Shown here: positions 23,595-34,500 of the stretch, piece by piece
Layout of the letters: the number at the start of each line of letters is the position of its first letter
How positions within the stretch are numbered: the stretch's first letter is position 1
Source of the DNA: Micrasema longulum
Lineage: Eukaryota; Arthropoda; Insecta; Trichoptera; Brachycentridae
Direction of reading: 5' to 3'
DNA length: 64,000 bases
NCBI GenBank assembly: GCA_022494885.1
Contig: JAGVSM010003684.1
Location: 124,001 to 188,000, forward strand
Notes under the pieces: model-generated
The model's input: the letters and a program-made list of their open reading frames with translations, nothing else
Told to the model about the DNA's origin: nothing
Databases searched by the model: none
Made by a program: the position numbers and the translations under genes

Positions 23595-24962
23595 ATACTT
23601 ACTTACTTAGACCTATCAACACGCTTCCAAAATTTGAACAACTGATGGAATTTATTGTAAAAAATCAACTTATTGAATTTCTAGACAAAATGAACACAAT
23701 TATTTCAGAGCAATCTGGATTCAGAAACAATCATTCGTGTGAAACAGCTCTTAATACAGTAATTGATATCTGGAAAGAAGAAATCGACATAAATAAATAT
23801 GTATTAGCAGTTTTTCTAGACTTTAAAAAAGCATTTGAGACTATTGACAAGAATATTAGAAAAATTAAAATTAATTGGAATAATAGGAAATGCCTTAAAT
23901 TGGTTTCGAAGCTACTTAAATAATAGATATCAAATAACGAAAGTTAAAAATATTATTTCAAATCTGATAGAAAATAATTTAGGAGTACCCCAAGGCTCAG
24001 TGCTAGGGCCCATATTGTTTATCATATACATAAATGACATCGGTAAATCTCTAAAATATTGTAAAATCTAACTTTCTGCAGATGATGCACTAGTTTACAT
24101 ATCAGGAGATAATTATGATACAATGATAAATAAAATTAATTGCGATTTAGGAAATATATCAAAATGGTTAAAAGTAAATAAATTGAAATTAAATATATCA
24201 AAAACATAATATATGAATATTGGGAAAAAAATAATACCCCAGGGTTACAAAATCAATATTGATAATATGAATTTAAAATATGTAGTCGAAATAAAGTATC
24301 TCGGGGTCTACTTGGATAGATATTTAAATTTTTAAAAACATACTCAATATGTAACAAAATTAATTCAAAAAAATTCATTTATAGGAAGATTACGAAATGT
24401 AATAGATTTAAAAAGTAGTATTCTTATATATAAAACAATAATATGTCCACACATAAATTACTGTTCTTCCATTCTTTTTTTATGTAATGAAGGAGAAATT
24501 CAAAATATACAAATTCTTCAAAATAAGGCAATGAGGATTATACTTTTTAAAAAAATCTAATGTTGAAAGAATGCACAAATAAATTGGCTTGCTCACAGTA
24601 AAGCAACAAATTAAATATAATGTGGCAATTTTTATACATAAAATAATTAAGGGGATGAATAAAATAAAAACAATAATAAAATTTAACCGACAATGTCATA
24701 CATATGAAACAAGGGGTAAAAAAAAGATAATATTACCAATGAGGAAAAAAACAGAATCTCAAAACTCATTGTACAAGGGATTGAAGCTGTACAATGAGTT
24801 ACCTGAAGAAATAAAAGAAATAGAAAAATTGAAATGTTTAAATTTAATTTGAAAAAATATGTAATTGAGAAATTTTGATAAAAATATTGTAATATTATTA
24901 AAAGTTTATATTAGTTCTTAAAATGTTATGAACTAACTTAATAAAGCATAAATAAAATAAAT
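23595..24962 (+). mobile_element. 5'-truncated non-LTR retrotransposon (CR1/jockey-like)
   Basis: Reverse transcriptase motifs appear in order across frames: SEQSGFRNNHSCETALN, AVFLDFKKAFETID, LGVPQGSVLGPILFIIYIND, then ADDA preceded by a stop where YADD is expected, and a C-terminal YNELPEEIKE. Stops and frameshifts show it is dead. It ends in an A-rich ATAAATAAAATAAATAAAT tail. The first ~half of ORF2, including the endonuclease, is absent. The clade assignment is tentative. Confidence 0.85.
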
Positions 24963-25204
24963 AAATACTTTTCAAAGGGATTTGCACATCAATATTCTAC
25001 GATTACATCCCAGAACGAAAAAGCGTATCACCAGCGCATTGTATTGTTAAAAAAATTATTACCAGAGGTTCCCACAATTGCCACCGGTGGCAGCACGTCG
25101 CGGCTCAAGAATTTAAAATAATAAAAAAATGTGCTTGCGTTAATACTCCGTAATACAATTTTTTTTTCAAAAAAAAATTTTTCTTTTTTGATTGAAATAT
25201 TGAT

Positions 25205-26757
25205 TAAATTACTACTACTACTACTACTACTACCATCACGTCATTTCCCTGTGGGATAGGCAGAAAGAATGGACCGCCACGAACGTCTATCCTGACATAC
25301 ATTCCTAGCTTCTTCCACATTCATACATCTTGTCATACATACCTTTCGGTTCTGTCTGCTTTTGACATGACCAGAATTAAGATTTAGGTTTATCTGATCA
25401 TGCCACGTCTTCCTTGGTCGTCCTCGTCTCACGTTGCCGTTCATTTTCGCCATATTTACTTGTTTTACTATTCTTTCGTCGTCCATTCGTTCTACGTGAC
25501 CATACCATCTCAGAGACCCTTTCTTAATCTTATCAATTATACTTGACGCAGATTTACACTCTCGCCTGATTTCATCATTCGTAACCCTGTCATACATTGA
25601 TTTCCCACTCATTCGTCTAGGAGGTCGCATTTCAACCGCGTTCACTAGGCTTTTATCCTTCCTCTGCCAGTTCCATGTTTCACTTCCATACATAAGTGTT
25701 GAGACTTAAACTCCGTTGTGCACTGCCAGTTTAGCTTCGATTGACATATTTTTATTAAAAATTACTGTGCTTAGTACTCCGTTCATTTTGTTGCCCGCAT
25801 TCGCTCTTCTTTCAACATCTTTTTCTATTCTTCCATCTTTTGAAAACATGCTTCCCAGATACACAAATTCTTCTACTTGCTCGAGACATTCGTTGTTTAC
25901 ATTTATTATGCTGTCAGTAACCTCACTATTCCTTTCAAATACCATCACTTTTGATTTACTTTCGTTCATCGCCAATTCGCTCTCCAGGCATACATCCTAC
26001 ATTCTAGAGACTATTTACTGCAAATCATCCTTGCTGCTTGCTAACAGAACTGCATCATCGGCATACAACAAACAGCTTACTGAAAAATTATCAATTTTTG
26101 CTCCAATACCCATACATTCTATCTCTTTCATATAGTTGTCCATGCATATATTAAACAACCATGGTGACATTACGCATCCCTGTTTCACGCCTTTTGAGAT
26201 CGCAAACCAAAATGTAAATCCCCCATTAACTCTTACACACGCTGAACTCTCCTCATAGAGAGACGATACTGCACGTATAAGTTTATTGTTTACTCCATAC
26301 TTTTCCAACACGCCCCACAATTTCATTTTATCTACTTTATCAAACGCTTTTTGCAAATTGACAAATGCGCAGAATAGTTTCTGACTTTTTACCAAAAACT
26401 TCTCCGTTAGCATTCGCAGCGCAAAATTTGATTCGTGCATCCACGTCCACTCATAAAGGCTCCTTGCACATCCCATACTTTTCTTTCGTCACCCTTCTTA
26501 CTTTCTCGATTATAATTTTCCCATACAGTTTACCGACAGAACTCAGAAGACTGATTGCCCTATAGTTTCCACATTCCGCACGAGATCCCTTTCCCTTATA
26601 TAAAGGCACGACAACTGCCCTCCTACAATCCAAAGGCGTATGTCCTTCCTTTAGGCAGAGATTGAAAAGTCTGTGCAGCCATGTGCCCACGATCTGGCCA
26701 CCACTCTTCAGATATTCCACAGCGACCTTATCATACCCAATGGATTTTCCGTTTTAC
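25205..26757 (-). mobile_element. 5'-truncated RTE-clade retrotransposon
   Basis: Read on the minus strand from 26757, blocks include [108 protein letters not shown] and RWYGHVERM with GRPRKTWHDQI. These are the RT and C-terminal tail typical of RTE-type ORF2. Frameshifts occur near 26460, 25990 and 25700. The 3' end carries a trinucleotide (ACT/AGT) repeat at about 25213-25233, a usual RTE-type tail. It is oriented opposite to the neighbour at 23595-24962. Confidence 0.88.
25213..25233. repeat. (ACT)n microsatellite at RTE 3' end
   Basis: Seven consecutive ACT units directly adjoin the 3' end of the minus-strand RTE copy and probably derive from its tail. Confidence 0.85.
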
Positions 26758-26909
26758 ATACTTTTGATTAAATTAGATAGATGTATAATAACTATCAGCA
26801 TCACGTCACATGTTTTTTTTATTTATTTAAAGAAGAAATTTGTTGATTCACCCTTTTTCATTTTTTAAATTTTTAAAATAATTTTTTTATAAAAAGTTAA
26901 TATCAGCGC

Positions 26910-27075
26910 TCTTATAATTTGCCCACATATTTCAATTTTGATGGCCATTTTCAACGATTTGTAAATAACTCACTATTAGAAAATGGAAATCGAGTTGGGG
27001 TAGAGTGGGACTCGAACCTCGGACCTCTGATCCGTGAGTCCGCAACGCTAGCCTCGGGACCGCAACCCGATTCAA
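26910..27075 (-). repeat. tRNA-like SINE, family S1, best head
   Basis: On the minus strand the head reads GGTTGCGGTCCCGAGGCTAG, and the B box GAGGTTCGAGTCC is intact. The body (CGTTGAAAATGGCCATCAAA) matches the S1 family. The tRNA acceptor stem cannot pair, so it is a SINE. Confidence 0.75.
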
Positions 27076-27205
27076 ATTCTCACTACGTGGTTTGAAATAA
27101 TATTTTTTCAGAAACCTGCTGTGTTTCAGCTTTTTCAATTATTTTTTTAAATTCCTTATTACACCATTTACCAACACACAGTACCTTTTTTCCGAAAATC
27201 TTTTA
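27076..27205 (-). pseudogene. Coding-like fragment P1, copy 1
   Basis: The minus strand is open for about 40 codons (KIFGKKVLCVGKWCNKEFKK...ETQQVSEKILF, abbreviated). The start of this peptide recurs on the plus strand at 39368-39430 (KIFGKQVLSVGK then a stop). Two diverged, oppositely oriented copies suggest a transposon-encoded protein of unknown type. Confidence 0.4.
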
Positions 27206-27805
27206 TAAAATAAGATTAACACTGATTAAAAACAGCGAATATATATTTGTAATTTATGTTATCCTAAAAATATTAATAATTCAAAATATAATAAACAAAC
27301 TATTGTAAGACGTTACACCCCGTTATGTATAAAAGAATTGTTTTTTTTAACTTAATGGGAATCGTAAATGTAATTATATGTATTTAATTAATATAAAAGT
27401 TGTATTAGTAGTAATATTGTATATTTATATTCGTTATCTGAATAAAAAAATCGATGAACCCCCAGTTATTTTGCCTTGTGCTTTTGTCTGATCTGTGGTG
27501 TTGTCTATATATGTAGTCTCTGGGTGGTCTCTGCAATAATCTCTGGGTCTCTGGTTGTCAGACATTACAACAACTGACAACATTATTTGATTATTTTTAT
27601 AGATTAAATTCACAGACAGATTTACGGATATCGTTAAATTGTTATGACGGGCAGAGAGAACAAGACGTTAAAGTGCCAAACACATAGACCTTAAAATGTA
27701 CTCTTTGTAATTCAAATTTATACTAATATTGACGTAGAATTAACAAGTTTATACTTATCTTTTTATCAAGCGGTTTCACTACCGTGGTGAAAAACATTGA
27801 TTCCA
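27206..27805. promoter_or_regulatory. Upstream region of IntS10
   Basis: AT-rich DNA with a run of CTCTGGGT repeats at 27516-27558. It should include the IntS10 promoter and 5' leader. No TATA or initiator can be assigned with confidence. Confidence 0.3.
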
Positions 27806-29569
27806 ATGTCATTTTTGACAATGTCTTCCTTAACTATGGAATTGAGTGACGAAGAATATATTATAATGAGAGCGAAGGAAGATCTGAATACTGACCCATT
27901 TGCGGCAAAAGCTTGGATGCTGACAGCCAAAACACTATTCCCCACAAATTTTAATGTGCTTTTTGAAGCTTATATGATGGAAAAGGCTGCTGGACGCTTA
28001 CAGGAATGTGCTGATTGTTTTAGCATTTTAATCAATTCTCCCCAGATTCCTAATCAACTTTGGCCCGAAATAGATGCCATTACAGCATCATTGAAGGGTC
28101 CAGAAAACAACTTTTTATCTCAGATGTTTCAAAGAATATCACCAGATGTACAACATAAAATATTGTTGGCTAGCGCAGAGCACAGTGAAGATACTATGGA
28201 ACATTGCAGACTCCTTCTATTGTTACTAAAGCGATTCCCGAACGCAGTAGCCACTCATGGAGGGCGGTTAGTAGAAACACTTTTGAGTGCTGAGAAACAC
28301 AGTTCTGAAAATTGCTATGCAAGGTTGCTAGTCGTAGAAACACTTCCTTTACTAGAAACCCCACAATCGCCACGACTCCTGGTTCGACTTTTAGTAAGAG
28401 CAATAGACTTTTATAATACTTATTTATATGAGGGAAAAGAAAATGATATTATAGAACCGTGGCAGAAATTATTTGATGTTTTAGAACTGACTGGAAAGCA
28501 GTTGGGATGGGATAGTTATTTGATTACATATGCCAATAGTTTAAGTAAGGACAGCTATTTTCAGAAACTCTTACCACATCGAAATGACGATGATTGCAGA
28601 CAAGCAATGTACTGTGGAACAATACACCTCCTACGAGCACTACATGAACACAATGCTAATAGAGGAAACTTAATCTTGTTGGAAGCATTCTCTGACCCTG
28701 ACTTGCCCCTGTCAAAAAGAAGGAAAGGTGAAATAGAGATTACAGGAGCTGCTTCCAATATATTTCTAGTCGCGGCTAACTGTTGGGAACTTTTGCATTC
28801 AAATGAAATTCTTAAAAGAGAATTTTTAAAATTAACAAATCAATTACAAGTAAAACCATGGCTGGGTAAGTTTATGGAAGAAATTGCATTGTACAAAGGA
28901 AGGTTTGAAGAGGCGCTGCCTCCAATAACAGATGTAAACTTGGCTTCTAGTTTGACCCGAGCCTCCGTAGCATACTGTCAGTCCCAATATTCCACTTGCT
29001 TGGAACATGCTCTATCAGCTTTCACGCAAATGCCTATACTTGAAGGACAATTAGAGCCATGTCTAATTGTCGGTGGATCTCATAGACATTTACATTTCCT
29101 TCCTTTGACTAAATCCGCAATCGTTCATTACTGCGCCAAGCTTCTTTTGCATTCCATTAAGGCAGTAGGAAGTATCAGTGACTTAGCTGCGGGAAATATG
29201 ATCGTATTGTTACAACTAGATTGGCCCCAAGAAGAAGCTTTGTTGCTCAGACTCCTAGATGCAATTCGTCAACGTGGTGTATTTCATTATCCACTCTTCC
29301 AATCGTATATAATTAATATTGATATACTTGAAGAATTAATGTACTTGTGGAGTGAACAAGGAGGAAGCATTGTACTGGATATTCTCCCAAATGCTCAACA
29401 ACATTTAGGACAAAGGAGAATAGGAACTCGTGGCGCAGATAAGGGTGTAAAGGAAGATATCAAACAGGCAATGCGAGCGCAAGTCGCCAGATGTAACGAA
29501 CCAATTATTAATCTTATTACTCAATTTATTACTCAAGAGAGGAATAGTTTACTTCAAAGCTTTTTATAG
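27806..29569 (+). CDS. IntS10: Integrator complex subunit 10
   Basis: A single uninterrupted frame of 587 residues runs from ATG at 27806 to the stop at 29569. The in-frame ATGs at 27821 and 27836 are also possible starts; the conserved N-terminus begins around MELSDEEYIIMRAKEDL. Similarity to human INTS10 extends along the whole length, for example DPFAAKAWMLTAKTLFP, LLLLLKRFPNAV, NMIVLLQLDWPQEEALLL, NIDILEELMYL and TRGADKGVKEDIKQAM. INTS10 is a helical-repeat scaffold subunit of the nuclear Integrator complex, which cleaves snRNA and promoter-proximal nascent RNAs; it partners with INTS13 and INTS14. It is shorter than the human protein (710 residues), mainly in the middle. Absence of introns contrasts with most neighbours. 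AATAAA lies at 29635-29640. Confidence 0.95.
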   Translation: MSFLTMSSLTMELSDEEYIIMRAKEDLNTDPFAAKAWMLTAKTLFPTNFNVLFEAYMMEKAAGRLQECADCFSILINSPQIPNQLWPEIDAITASLKGPENNFLSQMFQRISPDVQHKILLASAEHSEDTMEHCRLLLLLLKRFPNAVATHGGRLVETLLSAEKHSSENCYARLLVVETLPLLETPQSPRLLVRLLVRAIDFYNTYLYEGKENDIIEPWQKLFDVLELTGKQLGWDSYLITYANSLSKDSYFQKLLPHRNDDDCRQAMYCGTIHLLRALHEHNANRGNLILLEAFSDPDLPLSKRRKGEIEITGAASNIFLVAANCWELLHSNEILKREFLKLTNQLQVKPWLGKFMEEIALYKGRFEEALPPITDVNLASSLTRASVAYCQSQYSTCLEHALSAFTQMPILEGQLEPCLIVGGSHRHLHFLPLTKSAIVHYCAKLLLHSIKAVGSISDLAAGNMIVLLQLDWPQEEALLLRLLDAIRQRGVFHYPLFQSYIINIDILEELMYLWSEQGGSIVLDILPNAQQHLGQRRIGTRGADKGVKEDIKQAMRAQVARCNEPIINLITQFITQERNSLLQSFL

Positions 29570-29716
29570 TAGTAAATATGCACAATATTTTTTATTATAA
29601 ATCAATAATATTTTTATTTTTCTGCAAAAAAAATAATAAATGAGTTTACATTAAATTTAACCATTTATTTATCCATTCATTAAAAACTACAAGTTTTCAC
29701 ATGACTTTTTTACAGT

Positions 29717-29900
29717 TAGTCATCATCATCATCAGGTGTCTCTCGTCCAATGGTGAACAACGCCCTTAAGTTTCCACATCTCCCTATCCTGACCCAACCG
29801 CATCCAACCACTTCCCGCGACCTGTCTTATGTCATCAGACCACCTCATCCAAGGTCTGCAGACACTTCTGCCTGTTCTGGGTCGCCATTCCAGGACTTTT
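29717..29900 (-). pseudogene. Non-LTR retrotransposon C-terminal tail
   Basis: The minus strand encodes CRPWMRWSDDIRQVAGSGWM...LGQDREMWKLKG, ending WTRDT and a stop. This is the RGRP..RW.DDI..VAG..W...AQDR..W signature of an insect non-LTR element. It is followed by a TGATGATGATGA tail. Only the last ~55 codons remain. Confidence 0.8.
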
Positions 29901-30147
29901 TTAGTCCATCTAGATTCTATGACTATATAGTTAATATGTCCTCATAAATTCATTTGTAAAATTAAATTGGGTCAAAAATACTAGTTTTTAAATATTTAAA
30001 TGCTATTTAAGCTTGCAAAACTTTTTATTTTTTAAATACATGCATACTGGATTTTGAACTCTAGACTGCTTTTTTACACGTTTATTAATTGTATTTTTTC
30101 TTTCTTGTACTTTTTAATTATTTTAAACCATGTTATCTTGATATTAA

Positions 30148-30205
30148 TGAGGAACTTCAGCCCTACGGGAAATCGGCCATAATAAATGTTTTCTTGCTTA
30201 CCAAT
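30148..30205 (+). mobile_element. MITE family M1, partial copy
   Basis: Begins TGAGGAACTTCAGCCCTACG and keeps about 55 bp matching the M1 copies at 16750 and 62637 (including GTTTTCTTGC). It is then interrupted by repeat R3. Confidence 0.6.
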
Positions 30206-30395
30206 GAATAGTTACACAATCCATTTTACAATGTTTATCTGCAAGGTTTTTTATGCTTTCATGACACAAGCAGGCATTTTGTTTTCGATTCGGAATGTCG
30301 CGCCTCGCTGACGGCCATAGAATTACTAAATACGCGTTGGGCATGACTAAGCATTTGTGCATGAGTAGTGCCATATTTTTTTAGGGCTCAGGGGC
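30206..30395 (-). repeat. Dispersed repeat R3, inverted copy
   Basis: On the minus strand this matches 35150-35350 and 62080-62260: CCCAACGCGTATTTAG, AATCGAAAACAAAATGCC, CTTGTGTCATGAAA and AGATAAACATTGTA. Gene-poor, GC-uneven element of unknown class. Confidence 0.65.
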
Positions 30396-31568
30396 TTATC
30401 TATGTGTCAATGGTTTTTTTAATTTTTTTATATTTAAATCTTAAAGTAGGGCACACATATCATACATATTGTTATGTGTGTTCTAATAATAACATTGCAA
30501 ATATATTTAATTTATAAATTGTTCACATATGTCTTGACCATTATTTTAAATTTTGATATGTTTTTTTCTTCATAAATATTTTTTTTCCATTTCGTAATAC
30601 TTTTTAATTGCTTGAAATAAAATTGAATTTTGTGACTTTGCCTTTTTTCTTAAATGGAAGTCTAATTTTGTTCTTTTCTCTAGTATTGTGATCGTGTTCA
30701 TGCTGGTTCCGATCAATTTTTTTCCAAAATTCTGTTTTTTTATTAGTTTATAATTTTGCTCCACGGAAAAACACAAAAAAACTAGTCACTTTCCATAAAG
30801 AACGAAAATCAAGCTTATAATAGTATAGTGTAGATTTTTAATTTATACTTAAATTAATTTTACTATTTTTTTTATTTTTATACTTTTATATTTATTTCGC
30901 ATAAAACTTTTTTTTCTTTTCTATATGAACATCTCACTGGGCATAACAGGCATTCATTTACATTATTTTTATATTATGTTCTAGTTACAGTAGTTAATAT
31001 TATTTTATCCATATCACTAAAGTTATTAGAAATACTTGACTTCGACGAGTAAAGTGCATAGAGGCTTTAAGCACTATTTTTGTATGGCCGGCCCTTCGAG
31101 CACGGAAACGGAGAGCATGTTAACGCACTCACGGCACTTAACTGGTTAATGTGATAATTTTATGCAAAGGTATATAAGACAAACAAATATTTATGAATTT
31201 TGGTTGATTATAGGGAGCTCACTGAAGATTATTCTTCATCAAATCAACATTATGCTGTTTTCCAGAACACAGGAGATTTTAAGTACATATGTATTTGAAT
31301 TTGATCACAGTTTTTTACAAAACTTAAAAATTGAAGTATTTTGTAAAAATGCAAATGATTATTATTACAATGGAAAAAAAAAACAGGACACTTCTGGAAA
31401 AGGGTATTATTATTATTACATCAACAAAATATTTAATCCCCTGGAAAGTTTGAAAATGAGCAGCGGGTTGAAATGTTGAGTTTGCTATCAATTCAAACAG
31501 TGTATATATGTATGTATAAATTTTTATTTTACCGAAAAATATGTACTAGCCTAAAATAAAATAAATTC
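30396..31568. other. Interval between IntS10 and TAF5
   Basis: AT-rich DNA with no recognised exon. A minus-strand polyadenylation signal for TAF5 may be TTTATT at 31523-31528. Confidence 0.4.
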
Positions 31569-34500
31569 TTAAGAAAATTCATACATTCCTATAGCTAACA
31601 GCAAATTTCTTCTTGTAAAGTGTACGGAAATAATCGGTGAACTCTTAGTGGCATATGACCGCAGGAGGTATCTATCACCAATTTTAACATCCGGATTATG
31701 TGATCCATTATTCTCTTCATTTGCCATCTCCTCATTTAATAAGTTGAAGTCCCACAATTTCAGTGTGCAGTCAAGTGAACCTGCGAAATATTTTATCAAC
31801 ATTAATATAAACTATAGTATACATACATATTTATAAACATGTTAGGAATGCAATTTTTTTTAAAAAGTAATACTTCATATTTTTTAATGTGCTTTATGAT
31901 GAATAAATGTGTCATTAAAATTGATGGTTTAACTGGTTAGTACAATTTGCATGATTTGGTAAACTAAGAGTCAGTGAAATAATTCCTAATTACATTATAT
32001 GTAGTTTAATTTATTAGATTCCATGCATCTACCAAATTTCACTAAGATATAACATAGCTATTTTATTTTATGCAATGCAATAATTGTATAATGATATGTT
32101 ATATTATGGTAAATACCTGAAGCTAGAATAGTTCCATCTCTACTAAAAGCCAAGGCGTGAATAGGAGCCGAATGGCTTGCAAACTCGGCCACCAAATGAG
32201 CTTGTGAAATATCCCATATAAGGATTTGTCCTCCCCCACTGCCCGTTGCTATATACCTTCCACAACTTGAGAAAGATATCACATTGATGATACTCTGCAA
32301 AGTGATTAAAGGTTAATGCCGCAGAAATAAATCAGTTGCAAATTTTATTTTCTAGCTCTGACGATTTTAAATATTGTTAATAATAGAACTTATGTTTTTC
32401 ATATGAAATAGATATTGTGTATATATATATTATAGCAATAAAAATACTTATTTAGTTTAATTCAACTTTTATTTATAATTTTCATCAGAGACCATCAGGT
32501 TACTTTGTGACTGGCAGAATAGATATGGTTGAATATAATTTTTGAACTGATATTTACAATTTAAAATTCATAAATAACATATTTTTACTAGACTTTTTAT
32601 ACAAATTTGCAAACCTTATGCCCAGACATGATTCTCACTTGGTTTCCTGTCACACAGTCCCACAATCTAACTGTGCGATCACTTGAACCAGTTGCTATAT
32701 AGTTAGAATTAGGATGAAACTGGATGCACTGAAAGATGAAAAAATCCAATTTAACAGATATTTTAGAACATTCTTAGAGTAAATTTTACATTTTCATTCG
32801 AAGATCTTCGAGTAAATGTTACGTTTTCTTTCAAAACAGTGCCTTCATTTAATGGTCAATCTAATTATCCGGATCTCTGTATATTCGAATAACGTCAGGC
32901 ACTTATTAAACCGGATAATTGGAGTTTTACAGTACTTCATAATTATATTTCAGAAGTTGTTAAAGCAAAAAAATATTATGTAGAGAGTTACTTACATCAA
33001 CATCAGAGAGATGTCCACCAAATATTCTCAGAGGTTGATGATGATCGGTGGCCCAGAGGCGCGCAGTCTTATCATGTGAGGCTGTAGCAAAATAATGTCC
33101 ATGTGGAGAGAATCTGACATCCCAGACAGGATACATATGGCCACGGAAGCAAACTAAACATTTCCACGCATGCAAAGACCACAGCCGAACTGAAAGATAA
33201 ACAGAATAAAACATTATTTACCAAAAATCAGCCATCAAATTAGTAAACTTTCTTGCAGTTTGCTACTAAATCTATAACTATTTGCGGCAAAAAATATTGT
33301 CGCATTTCCCAAATTAAAAATAATATCATTTCGGTTCCATAAAGACTTTTAAATTGAATTGTATATTATTTAGTCATTCAGATTATTTGAGCACATCAAA
33401 ATAAAAATATTGTTATTGTATAAAGTTCATTGGTTTTGAGAAAGGTCTTTTAAAATAAATATTTTTGGCCTTGTAGATAGAATTTTAAATCATTACACAC
33501 AAAACAGTCTACCAATATTAAGTTTAAAAAGACACGGTTAAATTTAAATACATATTCGCCTATAACAGTGAAGTCATATTGGTACACAATTAAACAAATA
33601 TAACCAGAAGTGTCTGCTTTCCAATTAAAATATGGTTACAAAATTTAGTTTAGACAAAATCAATTTCTTACTTGTTGTATCTTCTGAACAGGATAGAAGC
33701 AGTGATTTGTATGGATCAAATGACACTCTGTACACGGGTCCTGAGTGTCCGAGAAGTGATCTACTAGTCTCCCCTAACCTTTCATCCATCATACGGACTA
33801 AAACGTCAACTAAAACAAATACATCTTAATTTTTTTACTATTAAATCATACAAAAAAAAAATTATACAAACTCATTAAATGAATTATTTGTTCACCGACA
33901 GCATTTGTACATTATTGTCATCAAAAAGTCACCATACAATTAAAATGACGTTTTCTACCAAACAATTTTATTTTAAGAAAAAATGTTTAATAAGTCAGTT
34001 TAGTTTCATATTTTATTTGACAATAAAAGATGTTGCGGCTGTAAAGTTAGAAAATATCCGATTCTATAAATGTAACATCACTCCTTTTTATCCCTCATAC
34101 CAAAATTTACCTATGTGTGCGAATGGAGTTAAACTTAAGGTATTGTTATTTTCCTAATGTCTTTTATATTGTGTGGAAATGATAATGCATAGTAAAAATA
34201 GTTTTTTTTCCAAAGGTAAAAAAATCAACTTTGTCAAACTAATTAAATAACTACATAATTATATTTTTGCAGCTAGTTTTTTTTATCGTTTGGCAGTGCT
34301 ACGAGTATGTTTTGTTGTACTAACCGGCTTCTCTATCAATATCAGATAATTTGTCAACAGATTTCATCACTCTTAGTTTATTTGGAGTAAGAGACCACAC
34401 CTAAAATTACAAATAAATATTGTTGAATACATATTTTAACAAATAATATATATCATAGAATCGTATTTTTAAAATTGGACACAAAACATTTTAGATGAAA

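Noticed and set aside
25716..26135. 139-codon plus-strand ORF
   Set aside because: Antisense to the RTE reverse transcriptase, which has all the expected motifs on the minus strand.
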